From contig JACQYS010000019.1 of assembly GCA_016208105.1 (NCBI GenBank), positions 140,494 through 204,493 on the forward strand: a DNA stretch of 64,000 nucleotides, written 5' to 3'. The position numbers and the translations under genes were made by a program. The DNA is from Desulfovibrio sp. (lineage in GTDB: Bacteria > Desulfobacterota > Desulfovibrionia > Desulfovibrionales > Desulfovibrionaceae). Under the pieces are notes generated by a model. That model was not told where the DNA came from. It did not search any database and was given only the letters and a program-made list of their open reading frames with translations. Shown here piece by piece: positions 61,742 to 64,000 of this stretch (the first letter of the stretch is position 1; each line of letters opens with the position of its first letter).

Positions 61742-63565
61742 TCACGCGCTATGTCTGTATCCTCCCTGGTGATATTCCAGGAAGGCTTCCGCGCCCTCCT
61801 TGCCCAAATAGCGCTCAAGCTGTCGGCGCTCCGTATTGAGCAAGTCCACCACTATGAGTCCGTCCAGGGCGTCGCTGAACTCCCGGTCAACGTTGAAAGC
61901 CAGGAGCTTTCCGCCGAGCTTCAGGTATTGGCGCAACAGGACGGGAATGCCTTTTTGATCGCCCTCCACGGCTCTCACCAGCTCCGACAGCTGTTCCACG
62001 TCGGACACCAAGGCTTTGGCTGCCCTTTTCAGCCAGGAGGAACCCTTCAACGGAGACCGTGGCTTCACCAGTTTTGCAAGCTGAGGCATTTCCCTTTTGG
62101 ACTCGAAGTACCCGGCGATCAGTTGCCTTGAAGCGGCCTGGTACTCATTGGTGATGCTTACAGGGCCGAAAAGTTTGCGGTATTTGGGCTCGCGGGCAAC
62201 CAGCGTACCAATGCCCTTCCAGAGCAGGAGCAGGGCATTGTAACTTTTCTGATACTCAGGACACACGAAGGAACGGCCCATCTCAAGAGCAGGGCCGAGT
62301 TCGAGCATGAAGCCCGTTTTGAGCTTGAACAAAGTGGAGACATAAAGCCCTTTCCCGCCATTTCCACTGAGAATCTCATCCGTTCTTCCCAAACGATAAG
62401 CACCCGCCACTTCCAGCTTTTTGTTGTTCCAAATGAACACGTGGCTGTAGTGCTTGTCGAAGGCGTCCAGATCGCAAGATTTGCCCGTTCCCTCTCCCAC
62501 CTTCCGGAAAGTGAGCTCTCTTAATCGACCTATCTCCCTGAGCACCAAGGGGATAGAGCTGGCTTTGGCCTCGTACACCGAAAACTCGCCGCTGGTGAGC
62601 AGAAGGCCGCGCTCAGGAAGCCTGCCAACTTCGTTGGCCATGAGTCCCGGATCCACTGGAGCTATCAGGGCCTCCTGGCGGCTGATGGTACGGAGGGGGA
62701 AGCGGCTGAATGTGATCTTGGGCTTCGCGGCTGCTTTGCCCATGATTTCCGTGCGAAGGCGCAAATAGTCGGCAGCCTGCTTGTCGCCCATTTCTTCAAG
62801 TTGAGAGGGGGGGATTGGGGCCCCGATACGGACCTCTACGGTCTTGTGGGCTTTGTTCACGAACTCGCGCCCAAGCAGCATGGTGCGAAGCCTCGGGTGC
62901 ACCAAACCGGCCAGATGAAACATGGGGCCATTGGCTCCGGAAAAATGCACGGGGACCACCGTGGCCCCGCAGGCCCTTATGATGCGTGCGATGGAAGGGC
63001 TCCAGACGGGTTCCGCCACTCGGCCCTCGCGCATGGTGAAATGAGCGACTTCTCCGGCCGGGAACACCCCGAGGCAGGCCCCATCGCGCAGCCAGGCGAT
63101 GCTCTCTCGCAGCGGGGCGATGTTTCGGCCCAGAGCTTTTTCAGTGCCGAACGGATCCACCAGGATGAACATGTCCCGAAGCTCCCGGATGTGCCCGAGC
63201 AGGTAGTTGGCCATTATCTTCACGTCCGGGCGTGCCTGGTGGAGCATCTCGGCCAGCAAAAGCCCCTCCATCCCTCCGAAGGGATGATTGGCCACAACCA
63301 CCAGTGGCCCTTGCTTGGGTATGCGCTCAATATCCTCAGGGGTTACGGTGCAGGTAAACCCAAAAGCCCGAATGACTTCGCGCAAGTAGTCCCGCCCTGT
63401 GGCACCTGCGGGGATGTTTCTGGAAAGCCGCGAGATCATGTCCAACGCCAAGACCCTGCCGAGAGGCTTCCCCACGGCTCTGAGCACCGTTCTGGCCAGA
63501 GGGTTCTTGACTTTGGATTCCAGTGTGAAAAGGTCGATTGTTTTCGGTTCTGTCACTTGGTTCAT
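61742..63565 (-). CDS. OlsF-like bifunctional acyltransferase (probable ornithine-lipid synthase)
   Basis: The 607-residue protein joins two acyltransferase domains. Residues about 50-290 form a PlsC/OlsA-type O-acyltransferase, with VANHPFGGMEG (NHPFGG at 93-98) and VFPAGEVAHF (168-172). Residues about 310-560 resemble OlsB / hemolysin-type N-acyltransferases (LPERGLLLTSGEFSVYEAKAS, FIWNNKKLEVAGAYRLG, ELGRSFVCPEYQ-like EMGRSFVCPEYQKSYNALLLLWKG). This fusion is the layout of OlsF, which makes ornithine lipids, phosphorus-free membrane lipids. The start was placed at the ATG at 63565 with GGAGG five bases upstream. An aminolipid with a different head group cannot be excluded. Confidence 0.82.
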   Translation of the reverse strand: MNQVTEPKTIDLFTLESKVKNPLARTVLRAVGKPLGRVLALDMISRLSRNIPAGATGRDYLREVIRAFGFTCTVTPEDIERIPKQGPLVVVANHPFGGMEGLLLAEMLHQARPDVKIMANYLLGHIRELRDMFILVDPFGTEKALGRNIAPLRESIAWLRDGACLGVFPAGEVAHFTMREGRVAEPVWSPSIARIIRACGATVVPVHFSGANGPMFHLAGLVHPRLRTMLLGREFVNKAHKTVEVRIGAPIPPSQLEEMGDKQAADYLRLRTEIMGKAAAKPKITFSRFPLRTISRQEALIAPVDPGLMANEVGRLPERGLLLTSGEFSVYEAKASSIPLVLREIGRLRELTFRKVGEGTGKSCDLDAFDKHYSHVFIWNNKKLEVAGAYRLGRTDEILSGNGGKGLYVSTLFKLKTGFMLELGPALEMGRSFVCPEYQKSYNALLLLWKGIGTLVAREPKYRKLFGPVSITNEYQAASRQLIAGYFESKREMPQLAKLVKPRSPLKGSSWLKRAAKALVSDVEQLSELVRAVEGDQKGIPVLLRQYLKLGGKLLAFNVDREFSDALDGLIVVDLLNTERRQLERYLGKEGAEAFLEYHQGGYRHSA

Positions 63566-63732
63566 GGAGGCCTCCGGTGGTTGTGGAGAACTTTCCTTGC
63601 CGTCTAGCCGCTCCATGTTGCGAGTAGATGAAGGTTGCGTGAAGGTTGATTCCTGGAGGATTTTGCAGGCAGCGAAGTTGACTCTCCCTCCCGGGCGCAC
63701 TACTCACGAACAAACACCCCAAGGAAGAGTCC

Positions 63733-64000
63733 GTGTCACACGCCAAGCTTTATTCCATCTCCGCCATTGCCAAGCTCCTGGACTTGCCCGAGTCCACCCT
63801 GCACTATTGGAAGAACCGCTTCGACCAGCTCCTCCCCAGTGTGGGTCAAGGCCGGCACAGACGGTTTCGAGCCGAAGCGGTGGACATCTTCCGGTCCATT
63901 GGCAACCTCCTGGGGTCAGGACTGTCCGTTGCCGATGCCAAGGCCGAGCTCTCCAAAACCCTGCCGGTGAACATCACCCCCGACGAAACCGCCGTGGTTA
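63733..64000 (+). CDS. MerR-type winged-helix regulator (3-prime end cut by window edge)
   Basis: A frame starting with GTG at 63733, after AAGGAAG, runs off the right edge; 89 codons are visible. The sequence YSISAIAKLLDLPESTLHYWKNRF (residues 7-30) and HRRFRAEAVDIFRSIGNLL is a MerR-type helix-turn-helix and wing. The C-terminal effector part is missing, so the signal is unknown. It diverges from the OlsF-like gene, with 167 bases between the start codons. Confidence 0.85.
   Translation, partial: MSHAKLYSISAIAKLLDLPESTLHYWKNRFDQLLPSVGQGRHRRFRAEAVDIFRSIGNLLGSGLSVADAKAELSKTLPVNITPDETAVV

Noticed and set aside
1-64000. tRNA, rRNA, CRISPR, IS elements, prophage or integrase
   Set aside because: None was seen on reading; no cloverleaf, no regularly spaced repeats and no transposase-like frame. 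This was done by eye, so a short ncRNA could be missed.

Overview
This window is chromosomal DNA from a GC-rich bacterium that is most likely a member of the Desulfovibrionaceae (Desulfovibrionia, formerly Deltaproteobacteria). The inference rests on the gene content: a complete dcw cell-division/cell-wall cluster without ddl, two small proteins that look like families known mainly from Desulfovibrio, a CbiR-type cobamide phosphodiesterase beside CobU, a radical SAM gene directly after ftsZ, and many HD-GYP/HDOD/GGDEF/PilZ proteins. The genus is inference. I saw no rRNA, tRNA, CRISPR array, insertion sequence, integrase or phage gene, so this looks like ordinary core chromosome.

Region by region. 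Positions 1-5640 hold proteostasis genes: ftsH (cut by the window edge), a CxxCxxCC protein, an FmdB-type zinc ribbon followed by htpG, and two tandem Hsp20 genes. Positions 5820-7778 hold folD and two PEBP (YbhB/YbcL) genes. Positions 8098-11667 hold a 47-codon small gene and a tightly coupled run cbiR-cobU-DHH phosphoesterase-HD-GYP. Positions 11748-14217 form an overlapping three-gene signalling operon on the minus strand: receiver domain, metallophosphoesterase, Ser/Thr kinase fused to a DUF1566-like domain. Positions 14340-18738 hold lineage-specific small proteins, a secreted proline-rich protein, a GGDEF protein and a radical SAM protein.

Positions 18799-36125 are the dcw cluster, transcribed right to left: mraZ-rsmH-ftsL-ftsI-murE-murF-mraY-murD-ftsW-murG-murC-murB-ftsQ-ftsA-ftsZ. 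Most junctions overlap by 4 bases. In front of mraZ are four 10-bp-phased MraZ-box repeats, and further upstream two more in the opposite orientation, facing an HD-domain gene. Positions 36445-41700 carry HD, CBS, CheD and HDOD genes, another HD gene, and rplM-rpsI.

Positions 42022-49406 hold a radical SAM gene, an MFS transporter split by one in-frame TGA, purM, an AmrS-type radical SAM gene, a 3D-domain lipoprotein and an HD-GYP protein. Positions 49566-57421 hold an HEMGH-motif protein, an orphan MacB-type permease, a periplasmic binding protein, an FmdE/MoeA-like fusion with a ModE-like regulator, a MATE transporter coupled to a DUF2156 protein, and a glycine-zipper lipoprotein. Positions 57530-64000 hold two tandem PilZ paralogues, a NifA-type activator, an OlsF-like bifunctional acyltransferase and the start of a MerR-type regulator.

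Three themes recur: envelope and division (dcw, OlsF-like enzyme, lipoproteins), cyclic-di-GMP and HD-domain signalling, and cofactor handling (cobamide, Mo/W, folate, radical SAM). No wholly unknown multi-gene system stands out. The best candidates for something under-described are the receiver/phosphatase/kinase operon, the small gene at 8098-8241, the opposed MraZ-box arrays, and the FmdE/MoeA fusion with its paired operator repeats. All function calls come from reading motifs and from memory of the families; no database search was run.
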